A DNA stretch of 28,995 bases, taken from a virus. Location: the IMG/VR virus record IMGVR_UViG_3300022699_000028, positions 1-28,995 of that record. The stretch is one strand, 5' to 3'. Below the pieces are notes generated by a model that was not told the origin of the DNA, made no database searches, and saw nothing but the letters and a program-made list of their open reading frames with translations. The number at the start of each line of letters is the position of its first letter. The first letter of the stretch is position 1. The translations under genes were made by a program, and so were the position numbers. Below are positions 11,095 through 18,646 of this stretch, one piece after another.

Positions 11095-11298
11095 ATGAGA
11101 GAACTATTAGAACGTTTGTATGTGATACAAAAGAAGACGCACGTAAATGAGTACGGAACATACACACTTAAGCGACTCAATCCATATCACCCATTAACAT
11201 ACATCGTTATTCCAATGTACTATGCTTTGGCTATTGCTATGTATGGTTTCGTTGGCTATAAGCAAGAAATGGATTCTGACTTTTTTAGATGGCAATAA
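11095..11298 (+). CDS. Small membrane protein (67 aa)
   Basis: 67 residues. The N-terminal half is basic (RELLERLYVIQKKTH); residues 34-53 (LTYIVIPMYYALAIAMYGFV) form one membrane span; the tail is acidic and aromatic (DSDFFRW). AT-rich, like its upstream neighbour. Function unknown. The leader repeat before it is an exact copy of the preceding one. Confidence 0.6.
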   Translation: MRELLERLYVIQKKTHVNEYGTYTLKRLNPYHPLTYIVIPMYYALAIAMYGFVGYKQEMDSDFFRWQ

Positions 11299-11300
11299 CA

Positions 11301-11317
11301 TTTAACACAAACGAGAA
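11301..11317 (+). repeat. Gene leader repeat 3 of 4
   Basis: TTTAACACAAACGAGAA, one mismatch to copies 1 and 2, directly before ATG 11318. Confidence 0.75.
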
Positions 11318-11509
11318 ATGAAACAAACAGCAGTAGAGTGGTTGATGGAGATAGACAAATCTCGTGCAATCACCATAGAAGAATGGCAACAAGCCAAAGA
11401 AATTGAGAAGTATGCAGCGCAGCAATATGCAGAATTTGCAATTGAATGTTACAGAAAAGAACTTCCCGTTCTTGAGTTTGATGGATGGATTAACCACCTT
11501 AGACACTAA
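11318..11509 (+). CDS. Small helical protein (63 aa), 'QTAVEWL' type
   Basis: 63 residues starting MKQTAVEWLMEIDKSRAIT, then EEWQQAKEIEKYAAQQYAEF. The opening QTAVEWL phrase followed by an amphipathic E/Q/K/A helix recurs in small early proteins of many Bacteroidetes phages, as far as I recall, but no function has been assigned. Third gene of the leader-repeat series. Confidence 0.65.
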   Translation: MKQTAVEWLMEIDKSRAITIEEWQQAKEIEKYAAQQYAEFAIECYRKELPVLEFDGWINHLRH

Positions 11510-11515
11510 CGAGAA
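11499..11515 (+). repeat. Gene leader repeat 4 of 4
   Basis: TTAGACACTAACGAGAA, the most diverged copy, directly before ATG 11516. Confidence 0.65.
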
Positions 11516-11737
11516 ATGAAAGCAACACTTGAATACAACCTACCCGATGAGCAAGACGAGTTTGAGAAGGCCGTCAACGCAGGCAAGTACGCCTACATCA
11601 TTTGGGAGCTTGACCACTTCTTGAGAGCCAATACCAAGTACGCTCCTGATTCAATGCCTGATGAGGTTCACAAAGCCTACGAGAGAACAAGAGACAAATT
11701 GCATTCACTACTAATCGAAAACGATTTATCGCTATGA
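11516..11737 (+). CDS. Small protein (73 aa), 'ATLEYNLPDEQDEFEKAVN' type
   Basis: 73 residues. The pattern of a short strand (KATLEYNLP), an acidic turn (DEQDEFEKAV), AYIIWELDHFLRANTKYA and a C-terminal helix ending in LIENDLSL resembles small conserved proteins of Bacteroidetes phages and prophages. Function unknown. It is the last gene with the 17-base leader and ends in an ATGA overlap with the next gene, so the following genes are coupled to it. Confidence 0.65.
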   Translation: MKATLEYNLPDEQDEFEKAVNAGKYAYIIWELDHFLRANTKYAPDSMPDEVHKAYERTRDKLHSLLIENDLSL

Positions 11738-11982
11738 GAGACCAATTTATGAGGATTGCGATGGCTCGCCTACGCAAGACCTATCCCTTCAAACCCCAAC
11801 GCAGAGCAGTAGCTGCGAAGATGTGGAGCGACTACCTTGAGCGCAAAGCAATGAAAGGATGGTTTAAATATCAAGAATCGCAATGCCAAGCTCACGCACG
11901 TTGGCAGGATGAAGAAGAAAAGCTGAACGCACGGATGGACATCATCGGGCAGAACGGAAATACAGGCGAACACTATGAGTAG
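11734..11982 (+). CDS. Small basic protein of unknown function (82 aa)
   Basis: 82 residues, basic and tryptophan-containing: RIAMARLRKTYPFKPQRRAV, then KMWSDYLERKAMKGWFKYQE. It may bind nucleic acid, but no motif proves it. It starts in an ATGA overlap and overlaps the glycosyltransferase gene by 8 bases, linking the small-gene series to the glycan module. Confidence 0.6.
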   Translation: MRDQFMRIAMARLRKTYPFKPQRRAVAAKMWSDYLERKAMKGWFKYQESQCQAHARWQDEEEKLNARMDIIGQNGNTGEHYE

Positions 11983-12916
11983 ACCATTTGTGGTAGCATT
12001 CCACAAGCCAAACTCAGGCGTGTCCTATCACCGTGTGTTCGCCCCTCTGATTTGCCATCAGGAGGCGGACATTTATTTTGTAGAAAAAATCACGGATGTA
12101 GACCCTGAGGTGTGGCCTAAGGTCACCCACGTCTTCGCTTCACGAGCGTTTCCCGTTGAGCCGTTTGATGACTTCGTGATCCTATGCAAGCGTGAGGGCA
12201 TCAAGCTGATCGTTGATCAGGACGATTGGTGGGTGCTACCTCCGACCCATCCCTTGCGTGGCATCTATGCCGACAAGATGAAAGACCGCATCATCCGGTC
12301 GCTCAAAGTAGCTGACGAGGTGTGGGTCACCAACAAGCACCTTGCCTCAAAGGTCAAGCGGTACAACCGCAACATCCGAATCATCCCAAACGGAATCAGC
12401 GTACCCACTTGGCAGGTAGAGCGAGAGCCGAGCGACAAAGTACGCTTTGGCTACATCGGAGGCAACCACCATCAGATTGACGTGCGTGAATCAACCATTG
12501 ACCTCACGGGGTACGAGGCATTTGTTGCTGACGTGGACAACTACCCGCAGATGATGAAGGCCAAGACCACCCTCAAGACCTTCCCGCCTGTGGCCTACCA
12601 TAAGCTCTACGACTTCTTTGACGTGAGCCTTGTGCCGCTTTCAACATCCGAGTTCGCAAAGTGTAAATCGCACTTGAAGATGCTTGAGGCAGGATTCAGC
12701 AAATGCGCCCTGATCATAAGCAAGACGGAACCCTACCTGCCCTACATCACAAAGGACAACTGCATTGCCATCTCTCACCCATCTGAATGGGCAGCAGCAA
12801 TCAAGAGACTAAACGACAACCCCAATCAAGTTGCTGACATAGCGGAATCGTTATACGAGTTCGTCCAAGACTACACTATGACCAAAATCAACGAACTCCG
12901 ATGCTTTACATTGTAA
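11975..12916 (+). CDS. GT-B fold glycosyltransferase
   Basis: 313 residues with a two-domain GT-B layout. N-terminal domain: FVVAFHKPNSGVSYHRVFAP, LIVDQDDWW (78-86), EVWVTNKHLASKV. The hinge is RIIPNGISV (135-143). The C-terminal domain starts with RFGYIGGNHHQID. The donor-binding segment is DVSLVPLSTSEFAKCKSHLK then MLEAGF, with K231, K235 and E238 placed like the Lys/Glu of family 4 enzymes. It would transfer a sugar from a nucleotide-activated donor. The acceptor (host surface glycan, virion protein or DNA base) cannot be read from sequence. It overlaps the next glycosyltransferase by 16 bases. Confidence 0.8.
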   Translation: MSRPFVVAFHKPNSGVSYHRVFAPLICHQEADIYFVEKITDVDPEVWPKVTHVFASRAFPVEPFDDFVILCKREGIKLIVDQDDWWVLPPTHPLRGIYADKMKDRIIRSLKVADEVWVTNKHLASKVKRYNRNIRIIPNGISVPTWQVEREPSDKVRFGYIGGNHHQIDVRESTIDLTGYEAFVADVDNYPQMMKAKTTLKTFPPVAYHKLYDFFDVSLVPLSTSEFAKCKSHLKMLEAGFSKCALIISKTEPYLPYITKDNCIAISHPSEWAAAIKRLNDNPNQVADIAESLYEFVQDYTMTKINELRCFTL

Positions 12917-13428
12917 CCCCTTGCTCACGTCCTCAAAACCTCAAGAGGATCAAACAGTACATCCCACCCTACGCAACGTGGGTAGTGATGATGGACGCAA
13001 ATTGCGACTTCAAGGAAGCAACAGGCGCAAACGTAACCCACTACTCAAAGAACACAGGACATTGGGGACACCCACTACGCAACGAGTTCCTTGACCTGTA
13101 CCAAGACCAATTCACGCAAGATGATTGGGTTTACTTCTTGGATGATGACAACATTCTACACCCCAAGTTCATCGTTGAATGGAACAACCTAAACTCCCTT
13201 GACTCGTCCATCGTGACGTGGGGACAAGAGGGACGGCTCCGCCCAACAGACCAACCAAGAGTCGGCAACATAGACACCGCCTGCTTTATGTTCAAACCCT
13301 ACCACGTTCCCAAGATTCGATTCAATAACACCTACGAGGCAGATGGAACCTTTGCAGAGGTAGTAGCCAAGCAGGGAACACTTATCTGCGTAGATGCCTA
13401 CCTTTGCTATTATAACGCTTTACGATGA
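12901..13428 (+). CDS. GT-A fold glycosyltransferase
   Basis: 175 residues. It opens LYIVTPCSRPQNLKRIKQYI, the nucleotide-binding start of family 2-like enzymes. It carries DDWVYFLDDDNILHPKFI with the metal-binding DDD at 81-83, and a HPLRNEFLDLY segment that would pack against the donor. At 175 residues it is a minimal catalytic domain without membrane spans. It starts inside the end of the GT-B gene and ends in an ATGA overlap with the methyltransferase, so the three are made together and probably act on the same glycan. Confidence 0.8.
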   Translation: MLYIVTPCSRPQNLKRIKQYIPPYATWVVMMDANCDFKEATGANVTHYSKNTGHWGHPLRNEFLDLYQDQFTQDDWVYFLDDDNILHPKFIVEWNNLNSLDSSIVTWGQEGRLRPTDQPRVGNIDTACFMFKPYHVPKIRFNNTYEADGTFAEVVAKQGTLICVDAYLCYYNALR

Positions 13429-13952
13429 AAAACTACAAAGACATTGATGGGTGGTTCAACCACCAAGCAGCATACGACTACCTCCTTGCCAATATGCCCA
13501 AAGACGGAACCTTCGTTGAGTTGGGTGCTTGGCTCGGCAAGTCCTCATCCTACCTGTGCGACAAAGCAACAGGCCAAAACATATTCATCGTTGACTCCTT
13601 CAAAGGGACGGCAGAATACTTGGACTCGTACTACAAGCTCGCAAAGACCAAAGACATCTACCAACTGTTCTTGGAGAATATGGGTGCCCGGAACTACACC
13701 GCCATCAAAGCAACATCCAAAGCAGCAGCACGCAAGTTCAAAGCCGAGTCATTGGACGTGGTATTCATAGACCTTGACCATTCCTACGAAGCAGTCAAAG
13801 AAGACATCAAGCTATGGCTTCCTAAAGTAAAGAAGGGAGGCTACATAGCAGGAGACGATTATCACGAAAATTGGAAAGGAGTCATCCAAGCAGTAGACGA
13901 GCTACTCCCTCACGCTACGTTCATTGACGATTGTTGGATCTACCAAAAATGA
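13425..13952 (+). CDS. Class I SAM-dependent methyltransferase (Methyltransf_24-like)
   Basis: 175 residues. Motif I is VELGAWLGKSSSYL (31-44), the acidic residue after strand 2 is in IFIVDSFKG, and a later DVVFIDLDHSYEAVKEDIKL block plus KKGGYIAGDDYHENW is typical of Methyltransf_24 enzymes, often small-molecule or sugar O-methyltransferases. It lacks NPPY/DPPY-type motifs of DNA base methyltransferases, so it is unlikely to be a partner of the restriction-like nuclease. Coupled by ATGA overlaps to the GT-A gene and to the HNH gene. Substrate unknown; a methylated sugar is the simplest guess. Confidence 0.8.
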   Translation: MKNYKDIDGWFNHQAAYDYLLANMPKDGTFVELGAWLGKSSSYLCDKATGQNIFIVDSFKGTAEYLDSYYKLAKTKDIYQLFLENMGARNYTAIKATSKAAARKFKAESLDVVFIDLDHSYEAVKEDIKLWLPKVKKGGYIAGDDYHENWKGVIQAVDELLPHATFIDDCWIYQK

Positions 13953-14203
13953 AGAACCACACAAAGGTCTACCTCAAAGGGATGGGATACGACACCACCG
14001 ATTGGATTCCCTGCGAGGTATGCCAATCAAAAGCCGTAGACATCCACCACATCGAGGCACGAGGTATGGGAGGCTCAAAGCACGCAGATACCATCGACAA
14101 CCTGATGGCCCTGTGCCGTGCGTGTCATAACGCATTCGGGGACAAGACCCACTATAAGGAATTGCTGAAGGCAACCCACGCTTTGCGAATGAGTAAGGTA
14201 TAG
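13949..14203 (+). CDS. HNH endonuclease of the packaging module
   Basis: 84 residues from ATG 13949 (ATGA overlap); an in-frame TTG at 13931 is less likely. The motif is CEVCQSKAVDIHHIEARGMGG, with C22 and C25, H33 and H34, then NLMALCRACHNAFGDK with C56, C59 and H60. This is a complete HNH site with two CxxC zinc knuckles. HNH proteins next to terminase genes take part in cutting DNA during packaging in several siphoviruses (HK97 type). The tight spacing before the terminase genes supports that role. Confidence 0.85.
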   Translation: MKNHTKVYLKGMGYDTTDWIPCEVCQSKAVDIHHIEARGMGGSKHADTIDNLMALCRACHNAFGDKTHYKELLKATHALRMSKV

Positions 14204-14204
14204 G

Positions 14205-14217
14205 GTTATTTAGTTGA
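14205..14217 (+). promoter_or_regulatory. GTTATTTAGTTGA late box before terminase
   Basis: Best match to the late box. It lies 18 bases upstream of ATG 14236, just after the HNH stop, and would start the packaging transcription unit. Confidence 0.45.
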
Positions 14218-14235
14218 TAAATACAATTTGAAACA

Positions 14236-14535
14236 ATGCCATTTGAAAAAGGAGTAAGCGGCAACCCTGCGGGCAAACCAAAGGGAGCAGCAAACAAAAC
14301 GACAAACAAGATCCGTGAGGCGTTCCAAAACCTCATAGAAGCCAACCTTGAGAATATGACGCTATGGCTGACGCAAGTTGCAGCCGATGACCCGAAGGGC
14401 GCACTCGACCTTCTGAACAAGATGGCGGAGTACACGACCCCCAAGCTCGCAAGAGTCGAGAACTCACACGAGGTATCGGATGAGCTAACCCAAATCAAGG
14501 TAGAGATTGTCCGTTCTGCAAGTCAAGACAAGTGA
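14236..14535 (+). CDS. Putative terminase small subunit
   Basis: 99 residues. It opens FEKGVSGNPAGKPKGAANKT, the basic SGNPxGxPKG opening frequent in phage terminase small subunits (DUF5681-like), followed by helices and an acidic linker. It would recognise phage DNA and regulate the large subunit. It overlaps the large terminase gene by 29 bases. The family call rests on the N-terminal motif and position; there is no obvious helix-turn-helix. Confidence 0.7.
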   Translation: MPFEKGVSGNPAGKPKGAANKTTNKIREAFQNLIEANLENMTLWLTQVAADDPKGALDLLNKMAEYTTPKLARVENSHEVSDELTQIKVEIVRSASQDK

Positions 14536-15667
14536 GCTATTTGAGCGCAACTATACTGCGCCCACTCGCATAGTCGTAAATCAAGGCGGTAGCCGGTCAG
14601 GTAAGACCTACTCCATCTTGCAGATGCTGATCATCATCGCAATGCAAGAGAAGGGTAAGGTCTTCTCCATTGTGCGTAAGTCGCTACCCTCGCTCAAGAT
14701 GACTGCATACAGGGACTTCTTTGAGATCCTGCGCAACCTCGACCTCTACGATGAGTCACGCCACAACAAGTCGGACTACACCTACACGCTCAACGGCAAC
14801 CTCTTTGAGTTCATCAGCCTTGACCAACCGCAGAAGAAGCGTGGCGCAAGACGTGACTACCTATTCTGCAACGAAGCAAACGAACTATCTTGGGAGGACT
14901 TCTTTCAGCTCTTGGTTCGTACAACGGGCAAGATATGGATTGACTACAACCCTTCAGATGCGTTCCATTGGATTTACGATAGGCTCCTGACCCGTGATGA
15001 TGTAACGTACATACAAAGTACCTACAAGGACAATCCCTTTCTTGACAAGTCCATCGTTGATGAGATTGAGCGTCTCGCAACAACCGATGAGGACTATTGG
15101 CGCATCTATGGCTTGGGTGAGCGTGGTATGAGCCGTGCTACTATCTTTCAGTTCGGCAACGCAGAAGTCCCACAGGGTGCAACGCTCTTAGCCTACGGGA
15201 TGGACTTTGGCTACACCAACGACCCGACTGCACTCGTTGCGGTGTACAAATCAGGAGACAACCTGTACCTTGATGAACTCATCTACCAAACGGGGCTAAC
15301 CAACCCCGACATCAGCAACCATCTCAAGTCCCTAAACCTTGACCGGAGGTCAGAGGTATTTGCTGACTCTGCTGAACCCAAATCCATTGAGGAGCTGCAT
15401 CGTATGGGATGGAACGTAAAACCCACGCAGAAGGGCGCAGATAGCGTCATCGTGGGTATTGATGTGCTGAAGCGACACAAGATATTCGTGACCCCACGAA
15501 GCAACAACCTAATCAAGGAAATGCAAAACTACAAATGGGTAGAAGACAAGAACGGCAACCTCTTGAACAAGCCCATTGACGCATTCAACCACGCCATCGA
15601 TGCGGTGCGCTACGCCACCTACAACAAACTCAGCAGACCGAACTACGGACGCTATGCCATACGTTAA
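14507..15667 (+). CDS. terL: Terminase large subunit
   Basis: 386 residues. ATPase part: Walker A GGSRSGKT (27-34) and Walker B DYLFCNEANE (117-126) with E123 catalytic. Nuclease part (RNase H fold): D233 in GMDFGYTNDPTA, D287 in EVFADSAEPKSIEEL, and D365 in FNHAIDAVRYAT. This is the PBSX/terminase_3 layout. It pumps DNA into the prohead and cuts it. The start is a TTG inside the small-subunit gene, because no ATG occurs before the Walker A motif. The translational coupling to the small subunit probably sets their ratio. Confidence 0.95.
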   Translation: MSVLQVKTSELFERNYTAPTRIVVNQGGSRSGKTYSILQMLIIIAMQEKGKVFSIVRKSLPSLKMTAYRDFFEILRNLDLYDESRHNKSDYTYTLNGNLFEFISLDQPQKKRGARRDYLFCNEANELSWEDFFQLLVRTTGKIWIDYNPSDAFHWIYDRLLTRDDVTYIQSTYKDNPFLDKSIVDEIERLATTDEDYWRIYGLGERGMSRATIFQFGNAEVPQGATLLAYGMDFGYTNDPTALVAVYKSGDNLYLDELIYQTGLTNPDISNHLKSLNLDRRSEVFADSAEPKSIEELHRMGWNVKPTQKGADSVIVGIDVLKRHKIFVTPRSNNLIKEMQNYKWVEDKNGNLLNKPIDAFNHAIDAVRYATYNKLSRPNYGRYAIR

Positions 15668-15676
15668 ATCCAAAAG

Positions 15677-15688
15677 GTTATTTTAGAG
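15677..15688 (+). promoter_or_regulatory. GTTATTTTAGAGA-type late box before the tail chaperone
   Basis: Preceded by ATCCAAAAG, a context shared with the copy at 26652, and directly adjoining ATG 15689. Confidence 0.4.
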
Positions 15689-16306
15689 ATGAAGCTCATT
15701 GTGCCAAATAAGATGAGCGAGATAAAGCTCGCTGACTATCAGAAGTTCGTTCGCCTTGAAGGTGATGACGAGTTCCTGTCACGCAAGGCGGTTGAGATCT
15801 TCTGCGGCGTAAAGATGGATGTCATCCTTCAGATGAAGTCATCGAGCCTCACAAGCGTCACAAGCATCCTGATGAACGCCTTTGCAGAGAAGCCCAACCT
15901 CACGCAGAAGTTTACCATCGGCAAACAAACCTTTGGCTTCTTGCCATCGCTTGAGGAGATCACCGTTGGTGAGCTGAATGACGTTGACCAATACATCAGC
16001 GATTGGTCTATGATGCACAAGGCAATGGCGGTTCTCTACCGCCCTGTGGTTGCAACATTTGGCAACCGGTACGAGATAGAAAAATACGAAGGCTCTGACA
16101 AGTACTCAGAGCAGATGAAGGAGATGCCCCTTGATGTGACGATCGGTGCGATGCTTTTTTTTTGGACTTTAGGAAAAGATTTGTCAGTCGCTTCCCTGAC
16201 CTCTTTGGCGAAGGAGGAGGAGATGAATTTGACCCCGCTGCTCAATTTTCTAAAAAGTGGGGATGGTTTCCCATCTACCACCAACTCTCAGGAGGTGACC
16301 CCCTAA
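15689..16306 (+). CDS. Tail assembly chaperone, unshifted product (205 aa)
   Basis: 205 residues starting MKLIVPNKMSEIKLADYQKF. It would guide the tape measure during tail assembly, like the lambda gpG protein. Evidence is the place before tail genes and the slippery site at codon 157-158: the T-run 16155-16163 contains T TTT TTT in phase, so a fraction of ribosomes slip to -1 and read the extension at 16162-16419. Unshifted ribosomes read on to TAA at 16306. The sequence after the slip, FFWTLGKDLSVASL, is specific to the short form. I know no family name with certainty. Confidence 0.7.
   Translation: MKLIVPNKMSEIKLADYQKFVRLEGDDEFLSRKAVEIFCGVKMDVILQMKSSSLTSVTSILMNAFAEKPNLTQKFTIGKQTFGFLPSLEEITVGELNDVDQYISDWSMMHKAMAVLYRPVVATFGNRYEIEKYEGSDKYSEQMKEMPLDVTIGAMLFFWTLGKDLSVASLTSLAKEEEMNLTPLLNFLKSGDGFPSTTNSQEVTP
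16156..16162 (+). promoter_or_regulatory. Programmed -1 ribosomal frameshift site (T TTT TTT)
   Basis: In the chaperone frame the codons are CTT TTT TTT TGG (16154-16165), giving a perfect X XXY YYZ heptamer. After slipping, the next codon is TTG at 16162, exactly where the open -1 frame can be followed to 16419. Confidence 0.8.
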
Positions 16307-16419
16307 AGATTGAGCAGGTATCAAAAATGTCAGCAGCATTCGCATTCACCTACCTGACCTTTGAAAAAGACCGCATAGAGACCGAGAACAAGATTCTGAA
16401 AAAACAACTGAAACGATGA
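16162..16419 (+). CDS. Frameshift extension of the tail assembly chaperone (about 243 aa fusion)
   Basis: The -1 frame encodes 85 residues: LDFRKRFVSRFPDLFGEGGG, then FDPAAQFSKKWGWFPIYHQL, then a helix KMSAAFAFTYLTFEKDRIET ending KKQLKR. Joined to the first 158 residues this gives about 243 residues, like the lambda gpGT fusion. It has no start codon of its own except the slip. It ends in an ATGA overlap with the next gene (16416), the coupling used throughout this genome, which strongly supports translation. The WGWFPIYHQL phrase resembles tail chaperone extensions of other Bacteroidetes phages. Confidence 0.75.
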   Translation: MDFRKRFVSRFPDLFGEGGGDEFDPAAQFSKKWGWFPIYHQLSGGDPLKIEQVSKMSAAFAFTYLTFEKDRIETENKILKKQLKR

Positions 16420-16883
16420 GACAATTCTACGACATCACCCAAAAGCTCAAGGACACCCTTGAAGCGCATAGCCAAGTCAATGTGGTGACCTTTGGCGATG
16501 TGTACGATGTAGACCTCAACAAGCAGACCATCTTTCCCTTGTCGCACATTATGATCAACCAAGCATCCTTTGAGGGGCAGGTCGTTCGTATGAGCGTCAG
16601 CCTCATTTGTATGGATGTCATCGATGAGACCAAAGAAGACCCACGAGCGCAGGGTGAGCCGTTCTACGGAACGAGCAACGTACAAGACATCCTGAACACG
16701 CAGCTTGCCGTCATCAACGATGTAGTGCAGGAGCTACGCAGAGGACAGTTGTACTCCGACTTGTATCAGTTGGATGGCAACCCATCGTGTCAACCCTTCA
16801 CGGAGCGTTTCGAAAACTTGCTTGCGGGATGGACTGCAAACTTCGATGTGCTGCTTGCTAACACCGAAATCAGCATTTGCTAA
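16416..16883 (+). CDS. Putative tail completion / terminator protein (155 aa)
   Basis: 155 residues starting MRQFYDITQKLKDTLEAHSQ. It is beta-rich in the middle (VRMSVSLICMDVIDE) with a paired helix (VQDILNTQLAVINDVVQELR) and a C-terminal strand (ANFDVLLANTEISIC). The order before an HK97 gp10-like gene is typical for tail terminator or head-tail closure proteins. Function is inferred from order and general fold impression; no catalytic motif. It abuts the next gene with TAAATG. Confidence 0.55.
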   Translation: MRQFYDITQKLKDTLEAHSQVNVVTFGDVYDVDLNKQTIFPLSHIMINQASFEGQVVRMSVSLICMDVIDETKEDPRAQGEPFYGTSNVQDILNTQLAVINDVVQELRRGQLYSDLYQLDGNPSCQPFTERFENLLAGWTANFDVLLANTEISIC

Positions 16884-17435
16884 ATGCAGGTACGTCAAGA
16901 CAATGTAAAGGCAAGCCTTGAGAAGTTTGCGAAGGGCGTTGTGCAGCAGGCGAGGTCTAACCTCACCCGCAACAAAAAGAACGTCACAGGCAACCTGTAC
17001 GAGTCGCTTCAGTATGACCTTGAGGTAGGCCCAAACTCCATCGCCTTGCGTTGGAAAATGGATGAGCTTGCGCCCTATTGGAAATTCCAAGACTATGGTG
17101 TGCAGGGTAAATCCTCAAACGCCAAAGCACCAAGCAGCCCATTCAAGTTTGGCTCAGGTGAAAGCGGTATGAAAGGCGGTCTGACTCGTGCCATCAACCA
17201 ATGGGTACAGGCACGCAAGTTTCAGTTCAGAGACAAAAAGGGTCGCTTTATGAGCTACGACTCAACTGCGTTCCTGATCACCCGTAGCATCTACAACAAG
17301 GGCATCCGGACAACGAGCTTCTTCACCCGCCCCTTCCAACTAAAGTTCGAGCAACTCCCTCAGGAGATTGCCAAAGCCTACGCCCTTGACGTGGCTGACT
17401 TCTTACGATTTACCTTACAACCACCGAAAGAATGA
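16884..17435 (+). CDS. HK97 gp10-like neck / tail completion protein
   Basis: 183 residues. The opening (VRQDNVKASLEKFAKGVVQQ, then TRNKKNVTGNLYESLQYDLE) and the following PYWKFQDYGVQGKSS segment match the HK97 gp10-like pattern: an amphipathic helix, TGxLxxSxxY, then a Y-W-x-E/D-x-G-type loop. Such proteins join tail and head or complete the tail. The C-terminal part is basic (KFQFRDKKGRFMSYDS). It ends in an ATGA overlap with the next structural gene. Confidence 0.65.
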   Translation: MQVRQDNVKASLEKFAKGVVQQARSNLTRNKKNVTGNLYESLQYDLEVGPNSIALRWKMDELAPYWKFQDYGVQGKSSNAKAPSSPFKFGSGESGMKGGLTRAINQWVQARKFQFRDKKGRFMSYDSTAFLITRSIYNKGIRTTSFFTRPFQLKFEQLPQEIAKAYALDVADFLRFTLQPPKE

Positions 17436-18646
17436 GTGTTCCTGTACTATCCACACCGAGCAGCCTTGCAATGGCTCGCAGCCCACAGTTCGTCACGGGC
17501 AAGAACAACACGCTTGCAGCCGACACGCTGACTGAGATGACGTTGAATCTCGCCATCTACTCAGGTACAAAAGCAGCAGCCGCAACAAATAACTACACGC
17601 TATCAAAGGGGTACTCGGTCAACGAGGTCATCAACTTTGAAATCAGCGACCTTGTGCGCTCTGAATTCTCTCACAACTTTAACATTTGGAATGACATCGG
17701 CTATGCCCAAAGCCCGTCAGGTGAATGCCTGTGGGTGCGTCCGCAAGGCTCTTGGAGCTACTCTAACAATGGTGCTGCGGTAACTACTGCCACTTGGGGG
17801 TCGGGTACAACCTACGGGTACATCAGTACCGATGGATGGGCAACTATGATGAACCCAACTCCGTCACCCGTGACTCAGTTGGTGCTTGCAACAAGCAGAG
17901 ACCGACAATGCCTTGTCACCAATTACGAGGCGTTAGCAATCAACAATAGCGTTGCAAACGACTTTGTAGAGATTGAGATCGCTTGGAACAATGGTGATGC
18001 AGATGTCTTGTACACAAGCGTATCAAGCACCACACCACCTGACCCAACGTCTACCAACACACGAGACCTTATCATCTACGCAGGCGTTGGCCCTGCCAAC
18101 CTTCAGAACAATACTTGGGTTGACGCAAGCATCAAGCCATCAAATCACGCTGAAGGTGACTACTACGATGTCATCCTAAAGGATTCAGGAGGCGATACAA
18201 TCGACACGGTACGCTACTACCTCGTGTGCGAGCCGAAGTACACACCATACCAAATCGCATTCATCAACCGCTTTGGAGTTGCTGACTTCATCACCTTCTT
18301 CAAGCGCAGCGATGAGCGTGGCAACTTCACACAGGACTCGTACCAAAAGAGCATCTACAACGATGGCTTCACAATCCCTTCTTTGGAGGTAGGCAAGTAC
18401 AACTCGTTCAATGTAAATTCTCGCAACAATCTAACGCTCAACACGGGCTTTGTAGACCAAGACTATGACGAAACCATCAAAGACATCCTGATGAGCGAAT
18501 ACGTTGCCGTGTTGAAAGACAACCAATGGGTGAGCGTAGTGCCTCAGCGTGGTTCTGTCGAGTACCAAAAGCACGTCAATCAGAAGCTCATCAACTACAC
18601 GATGACGTTTGACTTTGGGTTTGACGAACGCAGCTTGATCCGATGA
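17432..18646 (+). CDS. Tail structural protein (404 aa)
   Basis: 404 residues, beta-rich with many S/T/N and aromatic residues (GSWSYSNNGAAVTTATWGSG), no cysteine clusters and no enzymatic motif. The C-terminal YQIAFINRFGVADFITFFKR and YQKHVNQKLINYTMTFDFGF segments resemble tail or baseplate-hub proteins found in other Bacteroidetes phages. It lies between the neck gene and a large baseplate-like gene and overlaps both by ATGA. Probably a distal tail or baseplate component. Confidence 0.55.
   Translation: MSVPVLSTPSSLAMARSPQFVTGKNNTLAADTLTEMTLNLAIYSGTKAAAATNNYTLSKGYSVNEVINFEISDLVRSEFSHNFNIWNDIGYAQSPSGECLWVRPQGSWSYSNNGAAVTTATWGSGTTYGYISTDGWATMMNPTPSPVTQLVLATSRDRQCLVTNYEALAINNSVANDFVEIEIAWNNGDADVLYTSVSSTTPPDPTSTNTRDLIIYAGVGPANLQNNTWVDASIKPSNHAEGDYYDVILKDSGGDTIDTVRYYLVCEPKYTPYQIAFINRFGVADFITFFKRSDERGNFTQDSYQKSIYNDGFTIPSLEVGKYNSFNVNSRNNLTLNTGFVDQDYDETIKDILMSEYVAVLKDNQWVSVVPQRGSVEYQKHVNQKLINYTMTFDFGFDERSLIR

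Noticed and set aside
13425-13952. Methyltransferase as the cognate modification enzyme of the MjaI-like nuclease
   Set aside because: It has the Methyltransf_24 small-molecule pattern and no DPPY/NPPY or target-recognition region, and is coupled to glycosyltransferases 4 kb away.
16151-16165. T-run as a sequencing or assembly error breaking one gene
   Set aside because: Possible, but the perfect slippery heptamer in phase, the tail-chaperone position and the ATGA end of the -1 frame fit a programmed frameshift better. Read data are needed to exclude error fully.
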